Assembly (NCBI RefSeq): GCF_016722925.1
Contig: NZ_JAEQNC010000004.1
Location: forward strand, 372,001 to 436,000
From: Phytoamicus setariae
GTDB taxonomy: Bacteria; Pseudomonadota; Alphaproteobacteria; Rhizobiales; Rhizobiaceae
DNA: 64,000 nucleotides
Direction of reading: 5' to 3'
Translations under genes and position numbers: made by a program
In this document: in pieces, positions 27,321 through 38,133 of the stretch
How positions within the stretch are numbered: position 1 is the first letter of the stretch
How the letters are laid out: each line of letters begins with the position of its first letter
The notes under the pieces: generated by a model
Seen by the model: the letters and a program-made list of their open reading frames with translations, nothing else
Database searches by the model: none
Told to the model about the DNA's origin: nothing

Positions 27321-28874
27321 ATGGACGTACATATCGGCAGCAAGACCGCGGCCTATACCGGGGCGGAATATATCGACAGCCTGAAGGATTCTCGTGAAAT
27401 CTACATTCACGGCGAACGTGTCAAGGATGTTACGACCCATCCCGGGTTCCGGAACTCCGTCAGGATGGTGGCGCGTTGGTATGACAAGTTCCATGAGGCG
27501 AAGGACAAGATCGGCGTCATGACCGACAACGGATCGGGCAACCTGACCCACCCGTTCTTCATTGGCGACAAATCCGCCGCGGACTGTGTCAAGAGCCGCG
27601 ATGCGGTCGCGGAACTGCAGCGCGTCGCCTATGGCTGGATGGGCCGTTCACCCGACTACAAGGCGTCGTTTCTCGGGACGCTCGGCGCTAATTCAGGATT
27701 TTACGGCGAGTACGCGCAGAATGCCAAGAACTGGTATTCCAAGTCGCAAGACAGGCTGGACTATTGGAACCATGCCATCGTCAATCCGCCGATCGATCGC
27801 CACAAGGCGATCGAAGAGGTCCGCGACGTATTCATCCATGTCGAAAAGGAAACCGATGCCGGCCTGGTGGTCTCGGGCGCGAAGGTCGTGGCGACCGGCT
27901 CCGCTCTGACGCATTACAATTTCATCGCCCATTACGGCATTCCGATCAAGGACAAGTCATTCGCAGTGCTTTTCACCGCTCCGATGGGCTCGAGCGGCGT
28001 GAAGCTGATTTCGCGGACGTCCTATGAGCTGAATGCAGCAGTCGCAGGTACGCCCTTCGACTATCCGCTGTCGTCACGTGTTGACGAGAACGATTCGATC
28101 CTGGTGTTCGACAAGGTTCTCGTGCCTTGGGAAAACGTCTTCATCAATGGCGATATCGAGAAGCTGAACATGTTCTTCCCGGCATCCGGCTTTGTTCCGC
28201 GCTTCACGCTGCACGGATGCACGCGGCTTGCGGTGAAGCTCGAATTCATCGCCGGACTGTTTTCGAAAGCAGTCGAGGCGACGGGTTCCAAGGATTTCCG
28301 CGGCGTTCAGACGGCGGTCGGCGAAGTCTTGGCTTGGGTCAATCTGTTCAAGGGCCTCAGCGATGCCATGGTGCACAATCCGATCCCTTGGGAAGGCACG
28401 CAGGGCTATGTTCTGCCGAACGTGTTCACCGGACTATCTTACCGCGTCTTCGCGCCCATGGCCTATGGTCGCATCAAGGAACTGATCGAGCGGCATGTTG
28501 CCTCCGGGCTAATCTATCTGCCCGGATCGTCGCTCGATTTCGAAAGCGAGGCAGTGCGCCCCTATCTCGAGCGTTTCGTGCGCGGTTCCAACGGCTATGC
28601 GGCGATCGACCGCGTCAAGCTGCTAAAACTCCTGTGGGATGCGCTGGGTTCGGAATTCGGCGGTCGCCATGAACTCTATGAAACCAACTATGCCGGCAAT
28701 TACGAAAACATTCGCATCGAGACCCTTCTCACGGCCCAGGCGACTGGCCAACTCGATGCGATGCACAAATTCGCCGAAGAATGCATGAGCGAATATGATC
28801 TCGGCGGCTGGACCAAGTCGGACCTGATCAATCCCTGGGACGTCAATGTCCTGAAGGCCGTCGCCAAAATGTAA
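27321..28874 (+). CDS. HpaB-type FADH2-dependent aromatic hydroxylase
   Basis: 517 residues of the 4-hydroxyphenylacetate 3-monooxygenase large-component family, which also includes resorcinol and chlorophenol hydroxylases. The core ([33 protein letters not shown]) and the C-terminal [15 protein letters not shown] are typical. It adds a hydroxyl next to an existing one using FADH2 delivered by the reductase encoded at 25001. ATG 27321 (MDVHIGS) has GGGAGGA; the frame upstream to 27198 is promoter DNA. It would feed a catechol-type or hydroxyquinol-type product to the ring-cleavage operon. Confidence 0.92.
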   Translation: MDVHIGSKTAAYTGAEYIDSLKDSREIYIHGERVKDVTTHPGFRNSVRMVARWYDKFHEAKDKIGVMTDNGSGNLTHPFFIGDKSAADCVKSRDAVAELQRVAYGWMGRSPDYKASFLGTLGANSGFYGEYAQNAKNWYSKSQDRLDYWNHAIVNPPIDRHKAIEEVRDVFIHVEKETDAGLVVSGAKVVATGSALTHYNFIAHYGIPIKDKSFAVLFTAPMGSSGVKLISRTSYELNAAVAGTPFDYPLSSRVDENDSILVFDKVLVPWENVFINGDIEKLNMFFPASGFVPRFTLHGCTRLAVKLEFIAGLFSKAVEATGSKDFRGVQTAVGEVLAWVNLFKGLSDAMVHNPIPWEGTQGYVLPNVFTGLSYRVFAPMAYGRIKELIERHVASGLIYLPGSSLDFESEAVRPYLERFVRGSNGYAAIDRVKLLKLLWDALGSEFGGRHELYETNYAGNYENIRIETLLTAQATGQLDAMHKFAEECMSEYDLGGWTKSDLINPWDVNVLKAVAKM

Positions 28875-28881
28875 TTTTGGC

Positions 28882-28911
28882 GCGCTCCGGCGGATAATTC
28901 CGCCGGAGCGC
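28882..28911 (+). terminator. 12-bp perfect hairpin after the hydroxylase gene
   Basis: GCGCTCCGGCGG (28882-28893), loop ATAATT, CCGCCGGAGCGC (28900-28911), seven bases past the stop codon. Very stable, but with no T-run after it. Likely ends or stabilises the transcript. Confidence 0.7.
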
Positions 28912-29100
28912 CGCCTATAGCGATATGTCGGGCGCACCCACTGGGATTTTACCGATGTCTCCGAGTAGGAGGCTTTCCCTACCGGCAACTTGCAGCCCGC
29001 AAGACACTCCGCGCCCGCGCTACGCCTTCCGCCGGCACGTCGTGAAGATCGAACACTAGAAAAGGGGTAGGAAACTCAAATCGATGCAACAACACTGCCT

Positions 29101-30198
29101 TCAACTCTTCGAAGATCTGTGCGTCCTTTTTGTATCGTCATCCTGACCCGGTCGAGCAACCGCTCCGCCACCCCTGGGCGAAAAGGTCCGCGGCACCGCA
29201 AAATGACCGTCACAGGCCACCTGATAGTCAAGCAATTGTGCTTGGGCAAAGCTCGCATCCAAATCATCGTCCGAGATGCTCGAATTGCAGAAGTACTTCT
29301 CGAAGATCCGCATATTGATATCGATCACATGCGCGTGCGGATGCTTCCGATCCTCCATGAAAGGGCTCATGAACAGACCCGTGACAACCTCGTAAGACGG
29401 GAAGTAGTGGGTGTATGTATCGGTGCCCGCGGGGCCCTGCATGAACTCGTCAATCGCCGCCCGCAGAACGGATTTTGATACTGCATTGGCGCTGATGCAG
29501 CTCATGTCTCTGAACGTTGCAGTCAACGGCACCGGAGATAGCGTGAAGATCAATCTGGCGTCCGGACGATACTTCCGAATGAGCAAGCGGATACGTTCAA
29601 GATTGGAACTGTTCTCCGCGACGCTGCTAACTCTGAACTTGTGCCGCGCCGGGTCGAAATTCTCCTTGGGCACTGCTCGCCAAAAAACGGACTGCGTCGG
29701 CTCATCGAACCAGACCTCGGAAAGCCCGAGTGTAATAATGAAAACGTCACACTCATTCAGCATGTCCACGGTGCTCTGGCGCACTGCTTCGTCATATCCG
29801 AAGACCTCGGCCTTGTAGCCGTGCCACAGGTCGACCTGCGGCACCTTGCCTTCCCAGGCCCATTCAAACTGCTGAAGGATGGCGAAGGTGTTAACCATTC
29901 CATCCCCCATCCAGCTGATGTAATTCTTTCTTCCGGTCTTGGTGAGGACGTTGTAACCGCGATCAACAAGGTATTGCTGGATGTTGGAGGCAAAGCACGA
30001 GCCGAAGGGCACGATCGGCGTCTCCTTGGAAATCGGAGGTACGTCGGGAAGCAAGCCGTTTACGACATAATCCCTCAGGAAGCCGGATCTGGTGAGGCTT
30101 TCATCCGTGGGATGGAAATTGGCAGTGTCGCCACGGAAGAACGTATAAGTGGTCTTTTTGACTTGGCCATCTTGTTCGTATTTTATGAAATCGCTCAT
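29101..30198 (-). CDS. GSCFA-domain protein
   Basis: 365 residues. The family-naming motif FGSCFASNI lies near residue 66, followed by TKTGRKNYISWMGDGMVNTF, VFIITLGLSEVWFD, and HYFPSYEVV; this resembles SGNH-hydrolase-like proteins, where the GSCFA serine may be the nucleophile. No signal peptide. Start ATG 30198 with GAGAGG upstream; the frame extends to 30237. The last 30 or so residues (VPRTFSPRGGG onward) are Arg/Asp/Ser-rich and unlike the rest, perhaps a frameshifted or unstructured tail. Function unknown; not obviously linked to the aromatic cluster. Confidence 0.8.
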   Translation of the reverse strand: MSDFIKYEQDGQVKKTTYTFFRGDTANFHPTDESLTRSGFLRDYVVNGLLPDVPPISKETPIVPFGSCFASNIQQYLVDRGYNVLTKTGRKNYISWMGDGMVNTFAILQQFEWAWEGKVPQVDLWHGYKAEVFGYDEAVRQSTVDMLNECDVFIITLGLSEVWFDEPTQSVFWRAVPKENFDPARHKFRVSSVAENSSNLERIRLLIRKYRPDARLIFTLSPVPLTATFRDMSCISANAVSKSVLRAAIDEFMQGPAGTDTYTHYFPSYEVVTGLFMSPFMEDRKHPHAHVIDINMRIFEKYFCNSSISDDDLDASFAQAQLLDYQVACDGHFAVPRTFSPRGGGAVARPGQDDDTKRTHRSSKS

Positions 30199-30594
30199 TG
30201 ATGCCTCTCGAAGTTTGGCTGCATCTATGAATGACAAATACCTGCCGTCAAGGTCGCCACCCGGGCGACCACGCGCCGACTTTGTCCTTCATCCGATGTT
30301 TTGCGTGGACGACGATGCGTTGATGCTTCCAGCTTCATCGCTATTTGAACGTGCTGCGAATTGGGTGGAGAAGCATTTTCACATCATGTTGACCAGCATC
30401 TTAAGGCGTTCCCCAGTTTCTGCAACATCGAGCCATATCCGGTGCGCAGGTATCGCAATTCGTGCTCGACCTCAAACCACGGCAACGGCTTGGTTTGGCA
30501 ATGCCGGTCGTCCATATCGTGCGCTTACTCAAAGCTGGCGATGACCGCAGAGTTTCCGCACATCCCGATGCTGCGGCTTTCCCGGGTCGCCTCC
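30199..30594. other. gene-free stretch between recQ and the GSCFA gene
   Basis: 396 bases. Only short overlapping frames with no ribosome sites or recognisable motifs. It must hold the promoter of the leftward GSCFA gene; no repeat or RNA structure stood out. Confidence 0.4.
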
Positions 30595-32454
30595 CTATCT
30601 CTGGTGCGCCCGAATTACCTTCAGGAAGGCATCGCCATAGCGCTCCAGCTTTGACTGGCCAACGCCTGAGATGCCGAGCAGGGCGTCGCGGCTCGTCGGC
30701 CGGTCGGTCGCGAATGCGACCAAGGTTGTGTCGGGAAAGACGACGTAGGGTGGGACCGAGAGTTCCTTGGCGATCGCCATGCGTGCGGCGCGCAGCGCCT
30801 CGAAAAGCTCCATATCGGACCCTTCCAGCGCAGCTTTGGCATTGGCCGAACTCGGTGACGCCGATCTCGATGCCTTTCCCTTGGTCGGCCGGTCCGTGCG
30901 GAAGCGAACCTCGCGTTCGCGTTTGAAGACGGCACGGGCCTCGGGCTCCAGCTTGAGTGCGCCGTAGGCCTCGTGATCGACGCTGATGAAGCCGGCGGCG
31001 AGAAGCTGGCGATAGACCGACTGCCAGGTTTTGGAAGCAATCTCCTTGCCCGCACCGAACACCGGCATATCGGCGTGGCCGAAGCGGGTGGTCTTCTCAT
31101 TCTCGTTGCCCAGCAGCACGTCGATGAGGTGGCCGGTGCCGAAGCGCTCGCCAGTCCGGTAGATCGCCGCCAATGCCTTGATGGCAGCGTCGGTGCCGTC
31201 CCAGGTTTCGACGGGTTTGAGGCAGGTGTCGCAATTGCCGCATCCACCCGCATGCGCCTCGCCGAAATGGCCGAGGATTGCCTGCCGGCGGCAGCCGGGA
31301 GTTTCGCAGATTGCAAGCAGCGCATTGAGCTTGGCGCGTTCGACACGCTTGATATCGTCGCCCGAGGTGCCGCCGTCGATCATTCGTCCGCGCTGGATGA
31401 CATCGGCCATGCCATAGGCCATCCAGACATCCGACGGCAGTCCGTCGCGCCCGGCGCGGCCGGTTTCCTGATAATAGGCCTCGACCGAGCCCGGCAGATC
31501 GAGATGGGCGACATAGCGCACGTTCGGCTTGTCGATGCCCATGCCGAAAGCAACGGTGGCGACCAGGCAAAGATCCTCCTCCTTCAGGAAGGCATCCTGA
31601 TTGGCGTCGCGAACGCTACGGTCCATACCGGCGTGATAGGCGAGCGAGCGCACCCCTTGGGCGTTCAGCCATTCGGCCGTGTCCTCGACCTTGGCGCGCG
31701 ACAGGCAGTAGACGATGCCGCTTACCCCTTGGTGGCGCGACAGGAAGCGTAAAAGCTGCTGGCGCGGCTGGTCGCGCTCGACGATCTCATAGGCGATGTT
31801 GGGGCGGTCGAACGAGGTCGTGAACACCTCCGCCGAACCAAGCGCCAGTTTGTCGATGATATCTTCGCGGGTATGGGGATCGGCCGTCGCCGTCAACGCC
31901 ATGCGCGGCACGCCGGGATAAGATTCGGCGAGTTGGCCGAGTTCTCGATATTCCGGCCGGAAATCGTGCCCCCATTGGGAAACGCAATGCGCTTCGTCTA
32001 TGGCAAACAGCGCAATCCTCGCATCGCCGATCATCTCCTTGAAGGCGGGCGTGACGATGCGCTCGGGCGTGACGTAGAGCAGATCAAGCTCGCCGCTGGC
32101 AATGGCGCGGCGGACATCTACGAACTCTTCGCGCGTCAGGGAGGAATTGAGCGCGGCGGCGCGCACACCCAGCTGTTTTAGCGCCTCCACCTGGTCGCGC
32201 ATCAGCGCGATCAACGGCGAAACGACAATGCCGACACCATCGCGGCAGAGCGCCGGAATTTGGAAGCACAGCGATTTGCCTGCACCGGTCGGAAACAGCA
32301 CGACCGCATCGCCACCCGAGACCACCTGGCTGACCACGGCAGCCTGCTTGCCCCGGAAAGAGGAGTAGCCGTAGACCCGCTTGAGGATGGCAAGCGGATT
32401 TCGGGTGCCCTCGTCGTCAAACAGGGGATCGATGCGGTCTTGTAGCTGCGTCAT
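30595..32454 (-). CDS. recQ: ATP-dependent DNA helicase RecQ
   Basis: 619 residues. Helicase core: [12 protein letters not shown] (Walker A, about residue 58), [17 protein letters not shown] (DEAH box and aromatic loop), MALTATADP, and [13 protein letters not shown] (motif VI). A zinc-binding RQC part with the cysteines of CETPGCRRQ and CGNCDTC follows, and a single HRDC domain ends the protein. 3'-5' helicase of recombination and fork repair. ATG 32454 (MTQLQDR) is taken over an in-frame start at 32532. Confidence 0.95.
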   Translation of the reverse strand: MTQLQDRIDPLFDDEGTRNPLAILKRVYGYSSFRGKQAAVVSQVVSGGDAVVLFPTGAGKSLCFQIPALCRDGVGIVVSPLIALMRDQVEALKQLGVRAAALNSSLTREEFVDVRRAIASGELDLLYVTPERIVTPAFKEMIGDARIALFAIDEAHCVSQWGHDFRPEYRELGQLAESYPGVPRMALTATADPHTREDIIDKLALGSAEVFTTSFDRPNIAYEIVERDQPRQQLLRFLSRHQGVSGIVYCLSRAKVEDTAEWLNAQGVRSLAYHAGMDRSVRDANQDAFLKEEDLCLVATVAFGMGIDKPNVRYVAHLDLPGSVEAYYQETGRAGRDGLPSDVWMAYGMADVIQRGRMIDGGTSGDDIKRVERAKLNALLAICETPGCRRQAILGHFGEAHAGGCGNCDTCLKPVETWDGTDAAIKALAAIYRTGERFGTGHLIDVLLGNENEKTTRFGHADMPVFGAGKEIASKTWQSVYRQLLAAGFISVDHEAYGALKLEPEARAVFKREREVRFRTDRPTKGKASRSASPSSANAKAALEGSDMELFEALRAARMAIAKELSVPPYVVFPDTTLVAFATDRPTSRDALLGISGVGQSKLERYGDAFLKVIRAHQR

Positions 32455-32631
32455 GGGGTCGCTTTCGTAAGAGGACCCCGTTATGGCACAAGTAGAGCGC
32501 AGGCCGCGAGTGCCTGCGGGAACGGTACCCAAATTAATGTCGCCCCCCGGGAAAAGTGACTCTGACGCTCCACAAGATCCACACCGCGGCGCTACGTCCG
32601 GCTCTTAGGCGGTACGTGCCAAAGCGCAAAT

Positions 32632-35600
32632 CTAATCCTTTCTCACCATGTCGCGTGCAAGATCGGTCAGCAAACCGGCGGCAACGGTCATCCGCGCAAG
32701 ATTCAGGTCGCCGCTGTCGCTGAGGCCAGACAGCTCCTCGGCAATGCGATTGATGCGGACACGATCTTCAGCGTGCCAGGCCTGTACCGGCAGTTTCTCT
32801 TTGCCGTAGTCCGCGAGTGCCGCAATGACGATGTCGCGCCGGGAACTGGCGATCTGGTCGATGCTGCGAGCCAGAGCCAGATTTTCATAGTGGTCCGAGG
32901 TGACGATCCTGCTGCCTGCAACGAGAAGGCGGCCGACACGGAAAGTCTGCGACACGGCAAAGTAGCTTTCGGCGGCGCGTGCGAGCGGCTCGCCGGTGCG
33001 ATCGGCAATCTGCATGATCTCCGGCACCAGTGCCAGGCTCAAGAGACCGGCAATTTCCTCGGCAAGCTTCTCCGGCACTCCGGCCTCCTGATACTCGGCC
33101 TTGCGTGCGGCGATTTCCGGCGGCATCTGGCTGGCGAAAATCGGCTTGAGTTTCTTGAGAGCGACCTGAACCCGGCTGACGATTTCCGACGTATCACCCT
33201 TCAGCGTGCCGGTCTTCAGAAGCAGGCGCGTCAGCAGCGTGAAGACATGGCCGGTTTCCTCATAGATGCGGTTTTGCATCTGGCCGGAGATTCGACCGTC
33301 AAGTGCATCCGTTTCAGTCCAGAGCCGCGCAAGGTCGAAACCATCACGGGCGACGATCGAGGCCCGTACCACGTCCGATGCCGAGGCCGCGGTCGCGTCC
33401 ATCATGCTGACAGCAAAGGCCGGGCCACCGCGGTTGATCGCCTCGTTGGCCAGAACGGTTGCAACGATTTCACGCTTCAGCCGATGGCCAGCAATATCGG
33501 CAGCATGCGATTTCTGCATTTTGGCCGGGAAGTATTCGGCAAGGGTCGCGGCGAAATAGGGATCATCAGGCAATTGGCTTGCCACCAGCGCGTCGAAGAG
33601 CACGATCTTGGCATAGGACAGCAGAACACCGATCTCCGGACGGGTTAGCGGCTTTCCGGCGGCGTAGCGTTCGGAAAAAGCAACATCATCAGGCAGTGTT
33701 TCAACTTTGCGGTTCAGTTGCTTGGCGCTTTCGAGCACGGTCATGAAGCGTGCGAGCTCCAGCCCGTTTGCCGTACCCTTGCGTTCAGTCAGCGAAATCG
33801 CCAACGATTGCAGGTAGTTATTGCGAAGAACGAGCGCGGCAACCTCTTCGGTCATCGACGGCAGAAGCTGGTCGCGCTTTGCCCGTGTCAGCCGTCCATC
33901 GTGCATGGCTGCGGCAAGCGCAATCTTGATGTTCACCTCGACGTCCGAGGTGTTGACGCCGGCTGAGTTGTCGATGGCGTCGGAGTTGCACCGTCCGCCG
34001 TTCAGACAATAGGCGATACGCCCCCTCTGCGTGACGCCGAGATTGGCGCCCTCGCCGATCACCTTGGCGCGCACCTCCTCAGCAGCAATGCGGATCGGAT
34101 CGTTGGCGCGGTCGCCGACTGCAGCGTCCGATTCCGCCAGCGATTTGACATATGTGCCGATGCCGCCGAACCAGAGCAGATCAACCGGGCTCCTGAGGAT
34201 CGCGGTCATGATCTCGAACGGCGTCGCAACGGTCTTGTCGATGCCGATCGCGGAGGCCGCCTCCGGTGTCAGCGTCACGGATTTCGAAGCGCGCGAAATG
34301 ATCATGGCTCCCTTCGACAGGATGGTCTTGTCGAAATCCTGCCAGCTGGAGCGAGCGAGATTGAACAGCCGCTGCCGTTCGGCAAGCGTTTTGTCCATAT
34401 CCGGATCCGGATCGATGAAGATGTCGCGATGGTCGAAAGCGGCGACAAGCCGGATTTTCGGCGAAAGCAGCATGCCATTGCCGAAGACATCGCCGGACAT
34501 GTCGCCGACACCGGCCACCGTGAAAGGCATGGTCTGGATATCGATATCCATCTCGCGGAAATGGCGCTTGACCGTTTCCCAGGCGCCGCGAGCCGTGATG
34601 CCCATCTTCTTGTGGTCGTAACCCGCCGAGCCGCCGGAGGCGAAAGCATCGTCCAGCCAGAAGCCTGCTTCCTGCGCCAGGGCATTGGCGGTATCGGAAA
34701 AGGTTGCCGTGCCCTTGTCAGCCGCGACGACGAAGTAGGGATCGTCGCCGTCGAGGCGAACGGTGTCTGGTGGCGGCACGATATCGAAGCCTGAAATATT
34801 GTCGGTGATCGACAGCAGCGTGCGGATGTAAGTCTTGTAGGCATCGCGGCCGGCGTTGAAGATCTCGTCGCGGTTGCCGCCGACAGGAAGTTTCTTCGGA
34901 TAGAAGCCGCCCTTGGCACCAACAGGCACAATGACAGCATTCTTGACCTGCTGGGCCTTCACCAAACCCAGCACTTCCGTCCGGTAATCCTCTGCGCGAT
35001 CCGACCAGCGCAGTCCACCGCGCGCCACCCGTCCAAACCGCAAGTGCACGCCTTCGACTTCGACGCCGTATACGAAGATCTCCCGGAACGGCCGTGGTTC
35101 CGGCAGCCCGTCGACCAGCATCGGATCGAGCTTGATTGCGAGCATCGCCTTCGGCGAGCCATCCGGATTGCGCTGGAAGTAGTTGGTGCGAAGCGTCGCG
35201 TCGATGCTGTTGACATAACGGCGAAGGATGCGGTCATCGTCGAGGCTTGGCACTTCGGCGAGAGCTGTTTCGATCATTGCGTGCAGGTCTTCGAGCGTCT
35301 TTGGGCGGGACTTTTCGGCCAGCTTGGTGTCGAACGCATCATGGAAGAGGCGGAACATGGCAGCGGCAATGGCCGGATATTTATCCAGTGTCGCGGCAAT
35401 ATAATCCTGCGAGTAGGCGATGCCTGCCTGACGCAGATAACGCGCATAGGCCCGCAGCACATTGGTTTCGCGCGCCGACAAACCCGCAGACAGGATCAGC
35501 CGATTGAAGCTGTCATTGTCGATCGTCTCGTCAAAGGCGGAAACGAAGGCTTCTTCCAATGCGGCCCCGTGCCGCTCCAGATCAATCGTGCCGCCGTTGC

Positions 35601-37413
35601 GGGCTTCGATTTCCATATCGTGCAGGACGACGAGTGTCGTCACACCCTCGGCAGCCGGCACCTCTATATCGAATGTTTGCTCGCTGACGACGTTGAAGCC
35701 GAGATTTTCAAGGAGCGGAACGCGACGTGACAGTGCCAGTTGGCCGCCAGCGTGGAAGATCTTCAGCGACAGGACCGGGTCGGGCTCTTCCTCGCGGTAA
35801 TAGAATTCGATGCGGATCGGCTCGCCGCCAGCGCAGGCAAGGATGTTGGCGAGATCGGATACAGTTTCTTCGGGTGTGAAGGAATCCTGAAAGGCGTTGC
35901 TGACGCCGATCGCCGGGGCCTTGTGTCCCGCCAGTGCCTGGAAGCGATCGTCCCAACGCGCGGTGATGCCGCGGATCGTCTCTTCGAGCTTCGCCTGGGG
36001 AATTCGCGGTGTCTCGCCGCCTGAGCGTCCGATGATGAAATGCACGCGCGCGACCCCACCTTCGGGAAAGGCCGGATAGTAGGCGGAGACGCGGCCGTCA
36101 TAGACGGTCTTCAAATAGGTGCCGATCTTCTCGCGGACAATGGAATCATACTCTTCGCGCGGCACGTAGACGATGACCGAGACGAAACGGTCGAAGTGGT
36201 CGATGCGCGGCAGCACCCGCACCCGCGGCCGGTCCGCCAGATCATTGATCTGCTCGGCGAAGGTTGCCAACAAAGTCGTATCGATCTGGAAGAGATCGTC
36301 ACGCGGATAGTATTCCAGCGTATTGGCCAGCATGCGGCCCGAATGGCTCATCGGGTCGAAGCCAAAGTGGGCCTTTACCCGCTCGATCTTCGAGCGCAGC
36401 AGTGGGATCTCGTCTGCGGCCGACGTGTAGGCCGTCGACGTGAAGAGGCCGACAATGCGCAGCTCGCCGGTGACGTTGCCCATGTCGTCGAAACGCTTGA
36501 CGCCCACGTAGTCCATGTAGCTGCGTCGGTGTACGACCGATTTGACGTTGGCCTTGGTAACGATCAGGAAATCCTCGCCATCGAGAAATGCGAGGATTTC
36601 GGGCGTGGTGGTCACGGCATCCTTGCCCGCGCGCAAGACGCGCACATCCGGATCCGACAGGATGCCGAGACCAGCACCTTCGTCGCGCTCGACTTTCGCA
36701 TGCAATCCCCTGCCGGAATAGATATATTCCCGCATGCCGAGGAACGTGAAGTTCTCGTCGCGCAACCATCTGAGGAACGCGAGTGCCTCGTCGCGATCGG
36801 CCCTGTTGTAGCCCGCACTATAGGCCGATAGCTCGGCAATCACCGCATCCAGCTTGGTGAGCATCGGCCTCCAGTCGGTGACGGTAAGCCGTACCTGTTC
36901 CAGCACCGATTTCACGCGCTTCGTCAGCTCGGCAGATTGTAGCGTTGTCAGAGGCGCGAGGTGAATTTGAATGTGACTGACGCGATTTGCCGGAGCACCC
37001 CGACGTTCGGCTGAATAGAGTTCCGGAGCCTTGCCTTCCTCGGTCACCAAGATTGGATGAACCGCCATATGGAGATCGCGATAGCTGCTTGTCACCTCCC
37101 CCATGACCGACTCGTAGAGGAACGGCATGTTGTGGTCAGTCACGGAAAGCACGGAGACAGCCACTCCGCCCGGCTCGACGTTCGCGATCGGTTCGATGCT
37201 GACGCGCGGCACCTTGCCGTTCCATCTGGCGAGCTCACCGGCCGAGTGCACGGCCGCATATGCCAGCATTTCAGGAGTATATTGTTTGAGATCGTCGTCG
37301 CTGGCCCGTTTGAAGAGAATTTCGGGGTCGAGGTAAAGACCGCCGGTCGCTGCAGCAACTTTCGCCGCAATGTCGAATTGCTTTTCCCGCTTGGCATCAA
37401 GTCTTTCAGCCAC
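32632..37413 (-). CDS. large NAD-specific glutamate dehydrogenase
   Basis: 1593 residues, the size of the 180-kDa class of NAD-GDH, which oxidises glutamate to 2-oxoglutarate in catabolism. A long N-terminal region with ACT-like segments precedes the catalytic domain in the middle to C-terminal half, with RGGLRWSDRAEDYRTEVLGL, VPVGAKGGFYPKK, GMGDMSGDVFGNGML-like VGDMSGDVFGNGML and GGIGTYVK. The start is GTG 37413, with AGGAGAG upstream; the in-frame ATG at 37449 precedes that ribosome site. Monocistronic. Confidence 0.94.
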   Translation of the reverse strand: MAERLDAKREKQFDIAAKVAAATGGLYLDPEILFKRASDDDLKQYTPEMLAYAAVHSAGELARWNGKVPRVSIEPIANVEPGGVAVSVLSVTDHNMPFLYESVMGEVTSSYRDLHMAVHPILVTEEGKAPELYSAERRGAPANRVSHIQIHLAPLTTLQSAELTKRVKSVLEQVRLTVTDWRPMLTKLDAVIAELSAYSAGYNRADRDEALAFLRWLRDENFTFLGMREYIYSGRGLHAKVERDEGAGLGILSDPDVRVLRAGKDAVTTTPEILAFLDGEDFLIVTKANVKSVVHRRSYMDYVGVKRFDDMGNVTGELRIVGLFTSTAYTSAADEIPLLRSKIERVKAHFGFDPMSHSGRMLANTLEYYPRDDLFQIDTTLLATFAEQINDLADRPRVRVLPRIDHFDRFVSVIVYVPREEYDSIVREKIGTYLKTVYDGRVSAYYPAFPEGGVARVHFIIGRSGGETPRIPQAKLEETIRGITARWDDRFQALAGHKAPAIGVSNAFQDSFTPEETVSDLANILACAGGEPIRIEFYYREEEPDPVLSLKIFHAGGQLALSRRVPLLENLGFNVVSEQTFDIEVPAAEGVTTLVVLHDMEIEARNGGTIDLERHGAALEEAFVSAFDETIDNDSFNRLILSAGLSARETNVLRAYARYLRQAGIAYSQDYIAATLDKYPAIAAAMFRLFHDAFDTKLAEKSRPKTLEDLHAMIETALAEVPSLDDDRILRRYVNSIDATLRTNYFQRNPDGSPKAMLAIKLDPMLVDGLPEPRPFREIFVYGVEVEGVHLRFGRVARGGLRWSDRAEDYRTEVLGLVKAQQVKNAVIVPVGAKGGFYPKKLPVGGNRDEIFNAGRDAYKTYIRTLLSITDNISGFDIVPPPDTVRLDGDDPYFVVAADKGTATFSDTANALAQEAGFWLDDAFASGGSAGYDHKKMGITARGAWETVKRHFREMDIDIQTMPFTVAGVGDMSGDVFGNGMLLSPKIRLVAAFDHRDIFIDPDPDMDKTLAERQRLFNLARSSWQDFDKTILSKGAMIISRASKSVTLTPEAASAIGIDKTVATPFEIMTAILRSPVDLLWFGGIGTYVKSLAESDAAVGDRANDPIRIAAEEVRAKVIGEGANLGVTQRGRIAYCLNGGRCNSDAIDNSAGVNTSDVEVNIKIALAAAMHDGRLTRAKRDQLLPSMTEEVAALVLRNNYLQSLAISLTERKGTANGLELARFMTVLESAKQLNRKVETLPDDVAFSERYAAGKPLTRPEIGVLLSYAKIVLFDALVASQLPDDPYFAATLAEYFPAKMQKSHAADIAGHRLKREIVATVLANEAINRGGPAFAVSMMDATAASASDVVRASIVARDGFDLARLWTETDALDGRISGQMQNRIYEETGHVFTLLTRLLLKTGTLKGDTSEIVSRVQVALKKLKPIFASQMPPEIAARKAEYQEAGVPEKLAEEIAGLLSLALVPEIMQIADRTGEPLARAAESYFAVSQTFRVGRLLVAGSRIVTSDHYENLALARSIDQIASSRRDIVIAALADYGKEKLPVQAWHAEDRVRINRIAEELSGLSDSGDLNLARMTVAAGLLTDLARDMVRKD

Positions 37414-37743
37414 TGATCTCTCCTCCGCTTGGCATGCTCCGTTGGTCAAGATACCCGGCGATCGTGGCCACTGCCACTTTTCAATTCATGTTTCGGAAAT
37501 TATTCTTTTACACCCCCGCAGCGAGGAACACCCTTCGCTACAACTCGCACAACTAACCCGAACGGAACCGAGGACCCACCGCCTTGGCAAGATCCAATGT
37601 CGCGCCGCGGTCGTAGGCATCTGCTACACCCTGTGTAAACGCCAGAGTTGAAGGGGCAGTTCGACTAGAATGCTCCGGATGCGCGTCTGCATTCCTAGAT
37701 ACATATCACGTCACACAAACAGGCCGGAGGCGTGACAGCACCG
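37414..37743. other. gene-free stretch upstream of the glutamate dehydrogenase
   Basis: 330 bases between the dehydrogenase start and the cupin stop. It should hold the dehydrogenase promoter. No coding region, repeat or structured RNA was evident. Confidence 0.4.
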
Positions 37744-38106
37744 TTAGGCTTTGGCAAGGATGAAAAACACCTTGCGAACCGGCGTCAGATTTTCCCAAGT
37801 TCCTTCAAAGCCTGCCGACACCACGAAGGTATCACCTGGACCAAACACGCGAGATATGCCTGCCTTATCGGTAAGCCGCACGGAGCCTTCAAGGATATGG
37901 CACAGCTCGTCATAATCGCAATGGCAGCGCTCGAGATGCGGTTCAGCCTCCCAGATGCCCGCGATCGCCCCTCGATCCCGCGCCTCGAAATGGCGCCAGC
38001 TCTGCGCGCGATAGGGCGTATCGACGACGGTCGGGTCGGATGTTTCCGTGGTGCGCGGCGCAATTTTCGCAGCGTCAAATCCAATGACATTGGCTGGATC
38101 GGTCAC
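37744..38106 (-). CDS. cupin-domain protein, last gene of the amine operon
   Basis: 120 residues, one cupin barrel. Metal-binding motif 1 is partly kept (CHCDYDELCHILEG) and motif 2 reads FGPGDTFVVSAGFEGTWEN. It resembles the DUF861 / (S)-ureidoglycine-aminohydrolase-like group often found beside amine and amino-acid oxidases. It starts 28 bases after the FAD oxidase stop. Role unknown: sensor, isomerase or amidase-like hydrolysis are all possible. Confidence 0.82.
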   Translation of the reverse strand: MTDPANVIGFDAAKIAPRTTETSDPTVVDTPYRAQSWRHFEARDRGAIAGIWEAEPHLERCHCDYDELCHILEGSVRLTDKAGISRVFGPGDTFVVSAGFEGTWENLTPVRKVFFILAKA

Positions 38107-38133
38107 TTTCAGTCCTCTTTCTTGTTCGTAGCC

